Shown here: piece after piece, positions 53,802-62,097 of the stretch
Layout of the letters: every line of letters begins with the position of its first letter
How positions within the stretch are numbered: the stretch's first letter is position 1
Source of the DNA: Nitrospirillum amazonense
GTDB lineage: Bacteria > Pseudomonadota > Alphaproteobacteria > Azospirillales > Azospirillaceae
DNA length: 64,000 nt
NCBI RefSeq assembly: GCF_007828045.1
Contig: NZ_VITN01000002.1
Location: forward strand, 1 to 64,000
Direction of reading: 5' to 3'
Position numbers and translations under genes: made by a program
The notes under the pieces: generated by a model
Database searches by the model: none
The model's input: the letters and a program-made list of their open reading frames with translations, nothing else
What the model was told of the DNA's origin: nothing

Positions 53802-55261
53802 GACCGCGCGGCCCTCACCTGCTGGGCGGCGCTGTGCAGGGGCTTGTGGGTCCACAGCTCCTGGATGGCTTCCAGGCTGCGGCCCTTGGTTTCCGGTACG
53901 AAGCGCCAGACGAACAAGGCGGACAACAGGCTGAACACGCCGTAGGCCCAATAGGCGAAACCGTGATGGAAATGGGCGTTCAGCACCGAATTGCCGTCCA
54001 TTACGTTAAAGGACCAAGTGACCACCAGGTTGGCGATCCACTGCGCCGCGACCGCGATGCCCAGGGCCTTGCCCTTGATGGCGTTCGGGAACATCTCCGC
54101 CAGCAGGATCCAAACCACCGGGCCCCAGGAGAAGGCGAAGCCCGCGATGTATACCAGCATGGCGACCAGCGCCACCAATCCCAACTGGTTGGTGGCGAAC
54201 AGCGTGCCCAGCGCCAGCATGGAAACAGTCATCACCAGGCCGCCGGCGATGAGCAGGGGCTTACGGCCCAGGCGATCGACCGACACGGTCGCGACCAGGG
54301 TGAAAGCCACGTTGGCGATGCCGACGATGACCGTCTGCCACAGCGAGGCATTGGTATCCATGCCCATGTTCTTGAACATCTGCGGAGCATAGTACAGCAC
54401 GGCGTTGATGCCCACGAACTGCTGGAAAACCGACAGCAGGATGCCGACGAACACCACCAGGCCACCGAAGGCGAACAGGCGTTCGTTGGTCACGACCAGG
54501 CTTTCCTCGATCTCGACCAGCGTGACCTTGGGATCGGTGGCGCCGCCCAGGCGCTTCAGCACGTCCAACGCCTCATTGTCGCGGCGCTGCATGACCAGGT
54601 AGCGGGGGGTGTCCGGGGCAAACAGCAACAGGACGGCGAACAGGATGGAGGGCAGCCCTTCAGAGGCGAACATCCAGCGCCAGCCGGTGCCATGCAGCCA
54701 GGTTTCGTCCCCGAGGCCCGCGATGGCCCAGTTCACGAAATAGACGCCCACCATGCCGCCGACGATGGCGATCTGGTTGAAGGAGATGAGACGACCACGG
54801 GATTCGGCCGGCGCGATCTCCGCAATGTAGAGGGGGGAAACCAACGAGGCGATGCCCACGCCGATACCACCGATGATGCGGTAGATGTTGAAGGGCGTCA
54901 GCGCATCCGGGCCCATCTGGCCGATGGTGCCGAGGCCGAATTCGGGCCAAGCCGACCCCAGGGAGCAGATAAGGAACATCAGGGCGGCGACGATCAGCGT
55001 CGGCTTGCGGCCGAAACGATCGGCCATCTTGCCGGCGACCAGGCCGCCCAGCACGCAACCGGCCAGGGCGCTGGAGATGGTCAGCCCCTTCAGGCTGTCA
55101 TGCGCCGTTTCCGCCAGGTTCAACGGCTGGATGAAATTGATGTCGATGCTGTCCATCGCGCCAGAGATGACGGCGGTGTCATACCCGAACAGCAAGCCAC
55201 CCAGGGTGGCGATCAGTGTCAGGCCCGTCGTCAGCGACAGTGCGCCTTGCTTGTTGCCCAT
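53798..55261 (-). CDS. Sugar porter of the major facilitator superfamily, XylE-like
   Basis: A 487-residue, 12-helix transporter with sugar porter signatures: LLFGYDTAVISGAMDSI, GKMADRFGRKPTL, ESRGRLISFNQ, YAPQMFKNMG, VDRLGRKPLLIAGG and the final PETKGRSLEAIQELW. QQFVGINAVLYY is the sugar-binding segment. Position between the xylonate dehydratase and galM in a xylose operon makes D-xylose (or L-arabinose) proton symport the likely role. A hairpin in the 144-bp gap before it may tune its expression. Confidence 0.93.
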   Translation of the reverse strand: MGNKQGALSLTTGLTLIATLGGLLFGYDTAVISGAMDSIDINFIQPLNLAETAHDSLKGLTISSALAGCVLGGLVAGKMADRFGRKPTLIVAALMFLICSLGSAWPEFGLGTIGQMGPDALTPFNIYRIIGGIGVGIASLVSPLYIAEIAPAESRGRLISFNQIAIVGGMVGVYFVNWAIAGLGDETWLHGTGWRWMFASEGLPSILFAVLLLFAPDTPRYLVMQRRDNEALDVLKRLGGATDPKVTLVEIEESLVVTNERLFAFGGLVVFVGILLSVFQQFVGINAVLYYAPQMFKNMGMDTNASLWQTVIVGIANVAFTLVATVSVDRLGRKPLLIAGGLVMTVSMLALGTLFATNQLGLVALVAMLVYIAGFAFSWGPVVWILLAEMFPNAIKGKALGIAVAAQWIANLVVTWSFNVMDGNSVLNAHFHHGFAYWAYGVFSLLSALFVWRFVPETKGRSLEAIQELWTHKPLHSAAQQVRAARS

Positions 55262-55307
55262 TCATTCCTCCCCGACGGGCCACGTCGCCCGCCATTTGTC
55301 CTAAAGC

Positions 55308-55343
55308 GAGGCGCCCCCACTCCACCTGGAACGGGGACGCCTC
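55308..55343 (-). other. Intercistronic hairpin between xylD and the sugar porter
   Basis: GAGGCGCCCC pairs with GGGGACGCCTC (one mismatch) in the only sizeable gap inside the xyl operon. It could act as an RNA stabiliser or attenuator; no T run follows. Confidence 0.4.
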
Positions 55344-55405
55344 TGCACCTCAGATCGCCGCCGGCGCCCCGGACAAGACGTCGCCAGGCACCGGTATCCG
55401 TCAGA

Positions 55406-57184
55406 TCAATGGTTGTGCCGCGGCGGATGGGCCACGACACCCCGATACTTCAACGCCGGTTCCATGCAACCGCCGCTATCCAGCTGGCCCACGGTCTGGC
55501 GGTACATCTCCTGCCACGGCGTGTAGCTGGGCGGGGTGGCCGGAATGCCGTCGGCCCTGCGCTTCTGGATCTCGGCATCGTCCACCAGCATGTCGCAGGT
55601 GCCCTGGTTCAGGTCGATGCGGATGGTGTCGCCGGTGCGCAGCCATGCCAGCCCTCCGCCCACGGCACTCTCCGGCGAGGCGTTCAGGATGGACGGGCTG
55701 TCCGAGGTGCCGGATTGCCGTCCATCGCCGATGGTGGGCAGGCTGGTGATGCCGGCCTTCAGCAGCGCGTCGGGCGGCTGCATGTTCACCACCTCGGCCG
55801 AGCCGGGGAAACCCAGCGGGCCGGCGCCGCGCACCACCAGGATGCAGCGCTCGTCGATGTTCAGCGCCGGGTCGTTGATACGCGCGTGGTAATCGTCCGG
55901 CCCGTCGAAGACGATGGCCCGGCCCTCATACACGCCCTCGCGGCCCGGCTCGCTCAGGTAACGCTGGCGGAACTCTTCCGAGATCACGCTGGTCTTCATG
56001 ATGGCGAAGTCGAACAGGTTGCCCTTCAGCACCAGGAAGCCGGCACGCTCCTTCAGGGGCGCGCTGTAGGGCGTGATCATCTCCCGGTCCGGGCTCTCAC
56101 GGCCCGCCAGGTTCTCGCCGATGGGGCGGCCGGTGACCGACATCGCCTTGTCGAACAGCTTGCCCGCCTGCTGCAGTTCCCACATCACGGCGGGCACGCC
56201 GCCGGCGCGGTGGAAGCGTTCGCCCAGGTATTTGCCGGCCGGCTGCATGTTGACCAGCAGCGGCACGTCATAGCCGTGGATGCGCCAGTCGTCGGCCGTC
56301 AGTTCCACGCCGGCGTGGCGCGCCATGGCGTTGATGTGCGGCTGCGCGTTGCTGGAGCCACCGAGCGCACCCACCAGCTTGATGGCGTTCAGGAAGCTTT
56401 CGCGCGACAGGATCTTGGACGGGCGCAGATCCTCATAGGCCATGTCGACGATGCGGCGGCCCGTCTCGTACGCCATCTGCCCGCGCTCACGGTAGGGTGC
56501 CGGAATGGCGGAGCAGCCGGTGAGCGACAGGCCCAGGCCCTCGGCCACGGCGTTCATGGTGCTGGCCGTGCCCATGGTATTGCAATGACCGGCCGACGGC
56601 GCCGAGGAGGCGGCCGCGTCCAGGAATTCCGCTTCATCGATCAGGCCGGCCGCCAGCTTGCGGCGGCTGCGCCAGATGACGGTGCCGGACCCCACCAGGT
56701 CGCCCTCATGCCACCCATCCAGCATGGGGCCGCCGGACAGGACGATGGCCGGAATGTCGACCGTGCTCGCGGCCATGATGCCGGCGGGCGTGGTCTTGTC
56801 ACAGCCGGTGGTCAGCACCACGGCGTCGATGGGATAGCCGTACAGGATCTCCACCAGGCCCATGTAAGCGAGATTCCGGTCCATGGCCGCCGTCGGACGA
56901 CGGCAGTTTTCAAAGATGGGGTGAACCGGGAATTCCATGGGAATGCCACCGGCGTCGCGGATACCGTCGCGGACGCGCTTGGCCAAATCCAGGTGAATAC
57001 GATTGCAGGGGGAGATGTCGCTGCCGGTCTGGGCGATGCCGATGATGGGCTTGCCGGAGCGCAACTCCTGCGGCGTGATGCCGTAGTTCATGAAGCGCTC
57101 CAGATAGAGCGCAGTCATGTCGATCCGGTCCGGCGCATCAAACCAATCGCGGGAACGGAACCTAACGTTCGGACGGTCAACCAT
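55406..57184 (-). CDS. xylD: D-xylonate dehydratase (IlvD/Edd family)
   Basis: A 592-residue dehydratase, close in length and sequence to Caulobacter XylD: FRSRDWFDAPDRIDMTALYL, GIAQTGSDISPCNRIHLDLA, VLTTGCDKTTPAGIMAASTV, SSAPSAGHCNTMGTASTMNA. The three cysteines (SPCNR, TGCDK, GHCNT) bind the Fe-S cluster. It turns D-xylonate into 2-keto-3-deoxy-D-xylonate. ATG 57184 overlaps the xylC stop by 8 bp. L-arabinonate is a possible alternative substrate for this family, but the neighbours favour xylose. Confidence 0.93.
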   Translation of the reverse strand: MVDRPNVRFRSRDWFDAPDRIDMTALYLERFMNYGITPQELRSGKPIIGIAQTGSDISPCNRIHLDLAKRVRDGIRDAGGIPMEFPVHPIFENCRRPTAAMDRNLAYMGLVEILYGYPIDAVVLTTGCDKTTPAGIMAASTVDIPAIVLSGGPMLDGWHEGDLVGSGTVIWRSRRKLAAGLIDEAEFLDAAASSAPSAGHCNTMGTASTMNAVAEGLGLSLTGCSAIPAPYRERGQMAYETGRRIVDMAYEDLRPSKILSRESFLNAIKLVGALGGSSNAQPHINAMARHAGVELTADDWRIHGYDVPLLVNMQPAGKYLGERFHRAGGVPAVMWELQQAGKLFDKAMSVTGRPIGENLAGRESPDREMITPYSAPLKERAGFLVLKGNLFDFAIMKTSVISEEFRQRYLSEPGREGVYEGRAIVFDGPDDYHARINDPALNIDERCILVVRGAGPLGFPGSAEVVNMQPPDALLKAGITSLPTIGDGRQSGTSDSPSILNASPESAVGGGLAWLRTGDTIRIDLNQGTCDMLVDDAEIQKRRADGIPATPPSYTPWQEMYRQTVGQLDSGGCMEPALKYRGVVAHPPRHNH

Positions 57185-58046
57185 ACGCGATCTCCGCCGG
57201 GGGCAGGCCCGGCACCGTGGCCCTGAAATGGAACAAGCCACCGGCCAGCGGCTGGGCGGCGCGGTCGTCGTCGCTCAGGCCCTTGGCGGCGGTGGTGGCG
57301 TAGAGATCCAAGCGGTCATCGCCGCCGAAGGCAAGCTTGGTGATGTTGGCGCAGGGGAAGCGCACCACCTGCACCAACTCCCCCGCCGGGGAGTAGCGCC
57401 GGGCGGCCCAGCCACCGAACAGGCCCACCCACAGGCAACCCTCCGCATCCACCACCGTTCCGTCCGGCCAGCCGGCCCCGTCCTCGATGGTGATCAGCAG
57501 GCGGGCGTTGTCCAGCGTACCGTCGGCCGACAGGTCGTAGGCGGTGATGGTCTTGCCCAGGGTGTCGGTGTGGTAGAAGGTGCCGCCGTCCGGACTGGTG
57601 CAGGGTCCGTTGGTGATGACGATACCGTCCACGTGGCGCTTCAGCGTCCCGGTCCAGGAATAAAGGGCGCCGGTCGGCCCCTCTTCCGCGTCATCCATGG
57701 AGCCGAACCACAGCCGGCCCTGGGCGTCGACGAAGCCGTCGTTCAGGCGGTTGCCCGCCCGGTCCCATTCCAAAGGCACCAGGGGCTCGAACACACCCGT
57801 TTCGCCATCGAAACGGGCCAGCTTGCCCGGCAGGCCCACGATTAAGCCACCCCCGGCGCGCGGCAGGGCGAAGCCCGGCTGGTCCGGCGCGTCGAAGCTG
57901 CGGGTGTCCCCATCCGCGGGGCGGAAGCGGTGGATGTGCCGCTTCTTGATGTCCACGAACCACAGGGCCCGGTCGCGGGGGGACCATACCGGTCCCTCCC
58001 CCAAGGTGGCGCCCAAGGCCCAGATGCAGCGCGGCTCCATCGTCAC
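57177..58046 (-). CDS. xylC: Xylonolactonase, SMP-30/gluconolactonase family
   Basis: A 289-residue beta-propeller lactonase: LGEGPVWSPRDRALWFVDI (metal-ligand Glu), NDGFVDAQGRLWFGSMDD (Asn/Asp ligands), SPDGGTFYHTDTLGKTI and GWPDGTVVDAEGCLWVGLF. It hydrolyses xylonolactone to xylonate. Begins 9 bp after the xylB stop and overlaps xylD. Confidence 0.92.
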   Translation of the reverse strand: MTMEPRCIWALGATLGEGPVWSPRDRALWFVDIKKRHIHRFRPADGDTRSFDAPDQPGFALPRAGGGLIVGLPGKLARFDGETGVFEPLVPLEWDRAGNRLNDGFVDAQGRLWFGSMDDAEEGPTGALYSWTGTLKRHVDGIVITNGPCTSPDGGTFYHTDTLGKTITAYDLSADGTLDNARLLITIEDGAGWPDGTVVDAEGCLWVGLFGGWAARRYSPAGELVQVVRFPCANITKLAFGGDDRLDLYATTAAKGLSDDDRAAQPLAGGLFHFRATVPGLPPAEIAYG

Positions 58047-58055
58047 CGCAACCCC

Positions 58056-58817
58056 TTAGCGCCAGCCGGCGTCGACGAAGTATTCGTGGCTCGTGCACAT
58101 GCGGCCATCGTCAGAGGCCAGGAACAGCACCATGGCGGCGACGTGCGGCGGGTCCACGCGTTCCTTGATGCACTGCTGCGACAGGATGCGGGCCTCTTCC
58201 TCCGGGTTGTGCCACAGGCGCATCTGACGCTCCGTGCGCACGCCACCCGGCACCACGCAGGTGACGCGGATGTTGTGCTCACCCAGGTCACGGGCCAGCG
58301 AGCGGGTCATGCCCTCGATGCCGGCCTTGGCGGTCTGGTACATCAGCAGCTCCGGCAGGGCCACATGCCAGGAGATGGAACCGAAGTTGATGATGGCGCC
58401 GCTGCGCTGCTGCTTCATGCCACCCACCACCGCCTGGCTGGCGAAGAACATGTGCCGCAGGTTCACCGCCATACGATTGTCCCAGTATTCCGGCGTGATC
58501 TGCTCGATCGTGTGCCGGTCGTCGTTGGCGGCGTTGTTCACCAGCACATCGACCGGGCCGGCGTTCTGGATTTCCGCCAGCGTCGCCTTCAGTTGATCCA
58601 GGTTGGTCAGATCACACTTATAGAACTTGGGCGCATGCGCGGCACCCTCGGCCAGCGATTGCTCCAAGGCGCGGCTGTCGGTTTCCGCGATGTCCAGGAA
58701 GGAGACCTGGGCGCCCTGACGGACGAACGCCTCGGTGATGGCGGCGCCGATGCCGGAGCCGCCACCGGTAACAACGACCCGCTTGCCCCGCAGGCTGGGA
58801 TAGATGGCGTGCGTCAT
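58056..58817 (-). CDS. xylB: NAD-dependent D-xylose dehydrogenase (short-chain dehydrogenase)
   Basis: A 253-residue SDR, strongly reminiscent of Caulobacter XylB: IYPSLRGKRVVVTGGGSGIG (Rossmann glycine motif), VLVNNAANDDRHTIEQIT, NFGSISWHVALPELLMYQTAKAGIEG (Ser-Tyr-Lys triad: SISW...YQTAK) and DAGWR at the end. It oxidises D-xylose to xylonolactone. ATG 58817 matches the family start. Confidence 0.93.
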   Translation of the reverse strand: MTHAIYPSLRGKRVVVTGGGSGIGAAITEAFVRQGAQVSFLDIAETDSRALEQSLAEGAAHAPKFYKCDLTNLDQLKATLAEIQNAGPVDVLVNNAANDDRHTIEQITPEYWDNRMAVNLRHMFFASQAVVGGMKQQRSGAIINFGSISWHVALPELLMYQTAKAGIEGMTRSLARDLGEHNIRVTCVVPGGVRTERQMRLWHNPEEEARILSQQCIKERVDPPHVAAMVLFLASDDGRMCTSHEYFVDAGWR

Positions 58818-58886
58818 GATGTATTCAGGCCCAAAAGGAAAGGGTTTGCCCAAAAGAACGGATTTGGGTGGGTGACGCCAGGGGCA

Positions 58887-60080
58887 TCACCCGTTCAGCA
58901 GGCCGCGGCGGGCCAGGTTGCGCATCAGCTCGGTCAGGCCGAAGGTCCACGGCGCCGCCTCATGGCAGGGCACCACCTTGTTGACCAGGGTCCCCAGGCG
59001 CGGGCTGGAGACGCTGACGATGTCGCCGGTCTTGTGGGTGAAGCCACGGCCCGGCGCGTCGCGATCCTCGACCGGCGCGAACAGCGTCCCCAGGAACAGC
59101 GCGAAGCCGTCGGGATACTGGTGGTTCTTGTTCAGGGTCTGCCCGACCAAGTCCAGGGGATCGCGGCTGATCTCGGACATGGTGCTCTTGCCGTCCAGGA
59201 CAAAGCCGTCCTCGCCAGTCACGTTCAGGTGCACCACGGCCTCGCGGACATGGTCCATGGTGAAGGTGCCGTCAAACAGGCGGACGAAGGGACCGATGGC
59301 GCAGGACGCGTTGTTGTCCTTGGCCTTGGACAACAGCAGGGCGCTGCGGCCTTCAAAGTCACGCAGGTTCACGTCGTTGCCCAGCGTGGCGCCGCGCGCA
59401 CGGCCCTGACCGTCGCACAGGATCACCACCTCGGGCTCCGGGTTGTTCCAGTGGCTGTCGGCGCGCACGCCGATCTCCACGCCCCAGCCCATGGCGGACA
59501 GGGTCGGGCCCTTGGTAAACACCTCGGCGTCGGGGCCGATGGCCACTTCCAGGTACTGCGACCACAGGCCGTCGGCGATCAGCGCCTCTTTCAGGCGGGC
59601 GGCATTCTCGGAACCCGGCTTCACCAGGCGCAGGTCGGTGCCGACGCGGGACGACAGGGCCTGCCGGATTTCCAGGGCCTTGCCAGCATCGCCGCGCGCC
59701 CGTTCCTCGATCACGCGCTCCAGGGCGGAGACGGCGAAGGTAACGCCGGCGGCCTTGATGCACTGCAGGTCAATGGGGGTCAGCAGCTTGGCGCCCCCCT
59801 GGGAGACGGTTTGGCCGCCCTTCCAGGTGGGGTTCAGGTCCCAGTCGGCCACGCGGCCGATGGACTTGCCCTCGGGGATCTGGCCGGGCTCCAGGCGGTT
59901 CATCAAGTCGGAGACGGTCGGGGCGACGCCCGACAGGTCGAAAATCTCACCGTTGCGGATCAGGATGGGCGTCGGCCCCTCGCCCGCGTCGATACGGCCC
60001 AACAGAACGGCGTCCGCGCTGTCCTCGGGAAAAATGCTGTCGTGCGTAGTCTGCACCGGCGTGTCGACCGGGTACCCCAT
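58887..60080 (-). CDS. xylX: 2-keto-3-deoxy-D-xylonate dehydratase (fumarylacetoacetase-like fold)
   Basis: A 397-residue protein of the FAH superfamily as used in the Weimberg pathway (Caulobacter XylX): EDSADAVLLGRIDAGEGPTP, DLNPTWKGGQTVSQGGAKLL, GWGVEIGVRADSHWNNPEPE and NDVNLRDFEGRSALLLSKAKDNN (in part). It dehydrates the keto-deoxy acid to alpha-ketoglutarate semialdehyde. GGGAGGAG before ATG 60080 fixes the start. First gene of xylX-B-C-D-porter-galM. The final enzyme, the semialdehyde dehydrogenase (xylA), is not in the window. Confidence 0.9.
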   Translation of the reverse strand: MGYPVDTPVQTTHDSIFPEDSADAVLLGRIDAGEGPTPILIRNGEIFDLSGVAPTVSDLMNRLEPGQIPEGKSIGRVADWDLNPTWKGGQTVSQGGAKLLTPIDLQCIKAAGVTFAVSALERVIEERARGDAGKALEIRQALSSRVGTDLRLVKPGSENAARLKEALIADGLWSQYLEVAIGPDAEVFTKGPTLSAMGWGVEIGVRADSHWNNPEPEVVILCDGQGRARGATLGNDVNLRDFEGRSALLLSKAKDNNASCAIGPFVRLFDGTFTMDHVREAVVHLNVTGEDGFVLDGKSTMSEISRDPLDLVGQTLNKNHQYPDGFALFLGTLFAPVEDRDAPGRGFTHKTGDIVSVSSPRLGTLVNKVVPCHEAAPWTFGLTELMRNLARRGLLNG

Positions 60081-60122
60081 CTCTTGAACTCCTCCCAAGG
60101 TGCGTTATCGCCAGGCGGCCCT

Positions 60123-60163
60123 TGTTAACGCTAACATTAGAGGCCAGGGAGAAGCGCTGTCAA
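60123..60163 (-). promoter_or_regulatory. Promoter and LacI-type operator of the xyl operon
   Basis: On the minus strand TTGACA (60163-60158), 18-bp spacer, TAATGT (60139-60134), overlapped by the near-perfect palindrome TGTTAGCGTTAACA (60136-60123). An A/T-framed palindrome with a central CG is the usual LacI-family operator, and Caulobacter XylR, a LacI protein, controls the homologous operon. The LacI gene at the window end is the obvious candidate regulator. Confidence 0.75.
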
Positions 60164-60231
60164 GGCGACGTTACCATACCAGTCTGGATTTCGACGCGGC
60201 ACGCACGAAGGTTTCGCGCTAAGGTTTGGCC

Positions 60232-61020
60232 TCAGGGCTTGCCGGGATTCTGGGTCGCGACGGCCCCGGCCAGGGCTGCGGCAAAGGCGTGCATCTCCTC
60301 CACGCCCACATCGCTCACCGCCCAGTAGGCCATGCCGCCGTCCCGCCACCGCATCAGGGTGTAGCCGTCACGGGCCTCGAAGGCGGGCTGGCGGGGACCG
60401 TCACCAGGCCAGACATAGAGGTTCAGGATATGGGCGCCGTGGCGATAGACCAGGGCCGCCACCGGCCGGCCGGCCAGATAGTCCAGCCGCCCGCCCTGCA
60501 AGGGGAAGCCGGCCGCCGCCAGTTCCGGCACGGGCGGGGAATAGTCCAGCTTGCCGGCGAACCAGGGCTTCACCGTGTGATGGTCGCTGGTCGGCACGTC
60601 CAGCAGGTGCTGCGCCTGGAGGGAGCGGACATGCCCGGCCACCAATTCCCGCTCCAGCGCCGCGTCGCCCCCGAACGGGGCCACCATCAGCAGCAGGCTG
60701 GCAGCGATGGCGACACCCATCCCCGCCCCGCCCCAGCGGCGCAACTGCCGGGACCAGGGCCGGCCTTGAGACTTGCCGACAGGATGCAGCGGATCGACGG
60801 CGCCGATGTCCGCCAGGATGCGGGAGCGCAGGGCCGCCGGGGCCTTGGGCCGCAGGGCGGGGTCCGCCAGCAGCGCGCGCAGGGCCCGCAGTTCCGCCAA
60901 CGCCTCGGCGCAGGCCGGGCAACTGGCGATGTGCGCCTCCAGCGCGCGGGCGTGGGCGGCGTCCAGTTCATTGTCCAGCAGGCCGTGCAGCAGCTCCGCC
61001 TTGTCCGGGCATGCCGTCAT
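60232..61020 (-). CDS. Anti-sigma factor with a zinc-binding N-terminus
   Basis: A 262-residue protein: N-terminal zinc anti-sigma motif H30-x3-C34-x2-C37 (EAHIASCPACAEALAEL), one membrane helix (~98-114, AGMGVAIAASLLLMVAPFGG in part), and a periplasmic C-terminal domain (~115-262). It should hold the ECF sigma factor encoded immediately upstream; the two genes overlap by 4 bp. The periplasmic domain presumably receives an envelope signal. Confidence 0.9.
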   Translation of the reverse strand: MTACPDKAELLHGLLDNELDAAHARALEAHIASCPACAEALAELRALRALLADPALRPKAPAALRSRILADIGAVDPLHPVGKSQGRPWSRQLRRWGGAGMGVAIAASLLLMVAPFGGDAALERELVAGHVRSLQAQHLLDVPTSDHHTVKPWFAGKLDYSPPVPELAAAGFPLQGGRLDYLAGRPVAALVYRHGAHILNLYVWPGDGPRQPAFEARDGYTLMRWRDGGMAYWAVSDVGVEEMHAFAAALAGAVATQNPGKP

Positions 61021-61565
61021 CTCGTCTCTCCAGCCTCTCGGCGCCGCCAGGCGGCGGCCAGCAGGTCGCGCGCGCGGGCCAGGCGCGACATGACGGTGCC
61101 CACCGGGGCGCCCGTCACGGCGGCGATGTCGCGATAGGACATCTCTTCCATCTCCCGCAGCAGCAGGGTTTCACGAAAGGCGGGCGGCAATCCCTCGATC
61201 AGGGCGCGGAGGTCCGCCGCATCCTCCTGCGCCGCCAGCCAGGCCTCCGGCGTCGGCGCCGCGTCGTCGGCGATCTCCGCCCCTTGCCCGGGCAGCGACT
61301 CCAGCGCCTGCTCGGCCCGGTCACGGCGGGCGGCGGCCCAGCTGCGGACATTGTTGCGTACAATGGTCAACAGCCAGGCCCGGGCGTCGCCGCCGCGAAA
61401 GCCGTCGAAGGCACGGTGGGCGCGCAGGAAGGCGTCCTGGACGATGTCCTCGGCCGCCACCGGGTCGCGCGTCATGTACCGCGCCAGGCCATAGGCGGCG
61501 TCGAGGTGGATCAGCACCTGGTCCTGGAAGCGGCGGGTCTTCTCCGCCGTCTCGTCACCCCTCAA
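61017..61565 (-). CDS. ECF-type RNA polymerase sigma factor
   Basis: A 182-residue sigma-70 family protein with only regions 2 and 4: AEDIVQDAFLRAHRAFDGFRG with WLLTIVRNNVRSWAAA (region 2) and EMEEMSYRDIAAVTGAPVGTVMSRLARARDLL (in part; region 4 helix-turn-helix). Follows the cupredoxin gene by 12 bp and overlaps the anti-sigma gene. Target promoters not identified here. Confidence 0.95.
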   Translation of the reverse strand: MRGDETAEKTRRFQDQVLIHLDAAYGLARYMTRDPVAAEDIVQDAFLRAHRAFDGFRGGDARAWLLTIVRNNVRSWAAARRDRAEQALESLPGQGAEIADDAAPTPEAWLAAQEDAADLRALIEGLPPAFRETLLLREMEEMSYRDIAAVTGAPVGTVMSRLARARDLLAAAWRRREAGETR

Positions 61566-61577
61566 GGCGCCCGCCTC

Positions 61578-61943
61578 CTAATGCCCCGCCGGCCCCGATG
61601 TCCCACTCCCCTGGGATCCACCCGCGTCAACGATGATGCGGCCGGTCATGTGCGGGTGCAGGGAACAAAAGTAATCGATCGTCCCCGGCCCCGCCACGGT
61701 GCGGCTGTACTTCTCCTCCGTGTCCAGCACCTTGGACCGGAAGGATTTGTCGTTGGCGGCCACGGCATGGGGAATGTCGTCGGCGTTGACCCAAACGATG
61801 GTGGTGCCCGGCGCCACGTGCACCTCCGCCGGGCTGAAGGTGAAGTTGTCGATGCGGATCTCGACGGTTTCAGCCTGGGCCAGCCCCGTCAAGGCGCAGA
61901 ACAGCACGGCCGCGACGCGCGCGGCGGAAATGAAACGGCTCAT
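61578..61943 (-). CDS. Secreted cupredoxin (plastocyanin/azurin-like)
   Basis: A 121-residue protein with signal peptide (cleavage near AQA-E, residue ~24) and a type 1 copper site: His59 (DDIPHAV), Cys93, His96 or His98 and Met99 (YFCSLHPHMTG). NFTFSPAEVHVAPGTTIVWVN is the typical N-terminal strand pair. It would carry electrons in, or bind copper in, the periplasm. Grouped with the metallophosphoesterase and the ECF sigma/anti-sigma pair, an arrangement suggesting response to copper or oxidative stress (inference). C-terminal tail Gly/Ser-rich. Confidence 0.92.
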   Translation of the reverse strand: MSRFISAARVAAVLFCALTGLAQAETVEIRIDNFTFSPAEVHVAPGTTIVWVNADDIPHAVAANDKSFRSKVLDTEEKYSRTVAGPGTIDYFCSLHPHMTGRIIVDAGGSQGSGTSGPAGH

Positions 61944-61977
61944 TATTTCCTCTCAGTGTTTCTTCAAGCGCCGGGTT

Positions 61978-62095
61978 CCCTCAATCGCCGGGCGCCGGCA
62001 TCCGCCGGCCTGGCTTCCTCACTGCGCCCTGCGGTGCTCGTTCCGGCGGCCCCGCTTGGGGCCTACAGCGACCCGAGTCAAAGTCTCGGGTCGCT
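61978..62095 (+). repeat. Dispersed three-hairpin intergenic element, copy B
   Basis: Begins CCCTCAATCGCCGGGCGCC; hairpin 1 GCCGGC-ATCC-GCCGGC; hairpin 2 GGCCCC-GCTT-GGGGCC followed by CTACA; terminal hairpin 3 AGCGACCCGAG/CTCGGGTCGCT with a 7-nt loop. Same order and spacing as copy A (31585-31716, opposite strand). It occupies most of the 154-bp gap between the metallophosphoesterase and cupredoxin genes and its terminal hairpin ends 2 nt from the metallophosphoesterase stop codon. Confidence 0.8.
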
Positions 62096-62097
62096 GA

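Noticed and set aside
53834-57226. An open frame of 1130 codons on the plus strand opposite the xyl genes
   Set aside because: It is antisense to galM-porter-xylD, has a composition full of His/Gln/Arg/Gly typical of GC-rich shadow frames, and shows no domain; the minus-strand genes are unmistakable.
57930-60128. A 732-codon plus-strand frame opposite xylB/xylX
   Set aside because: Shadow of the real minus-strand genes; no motif and the same biased composition.
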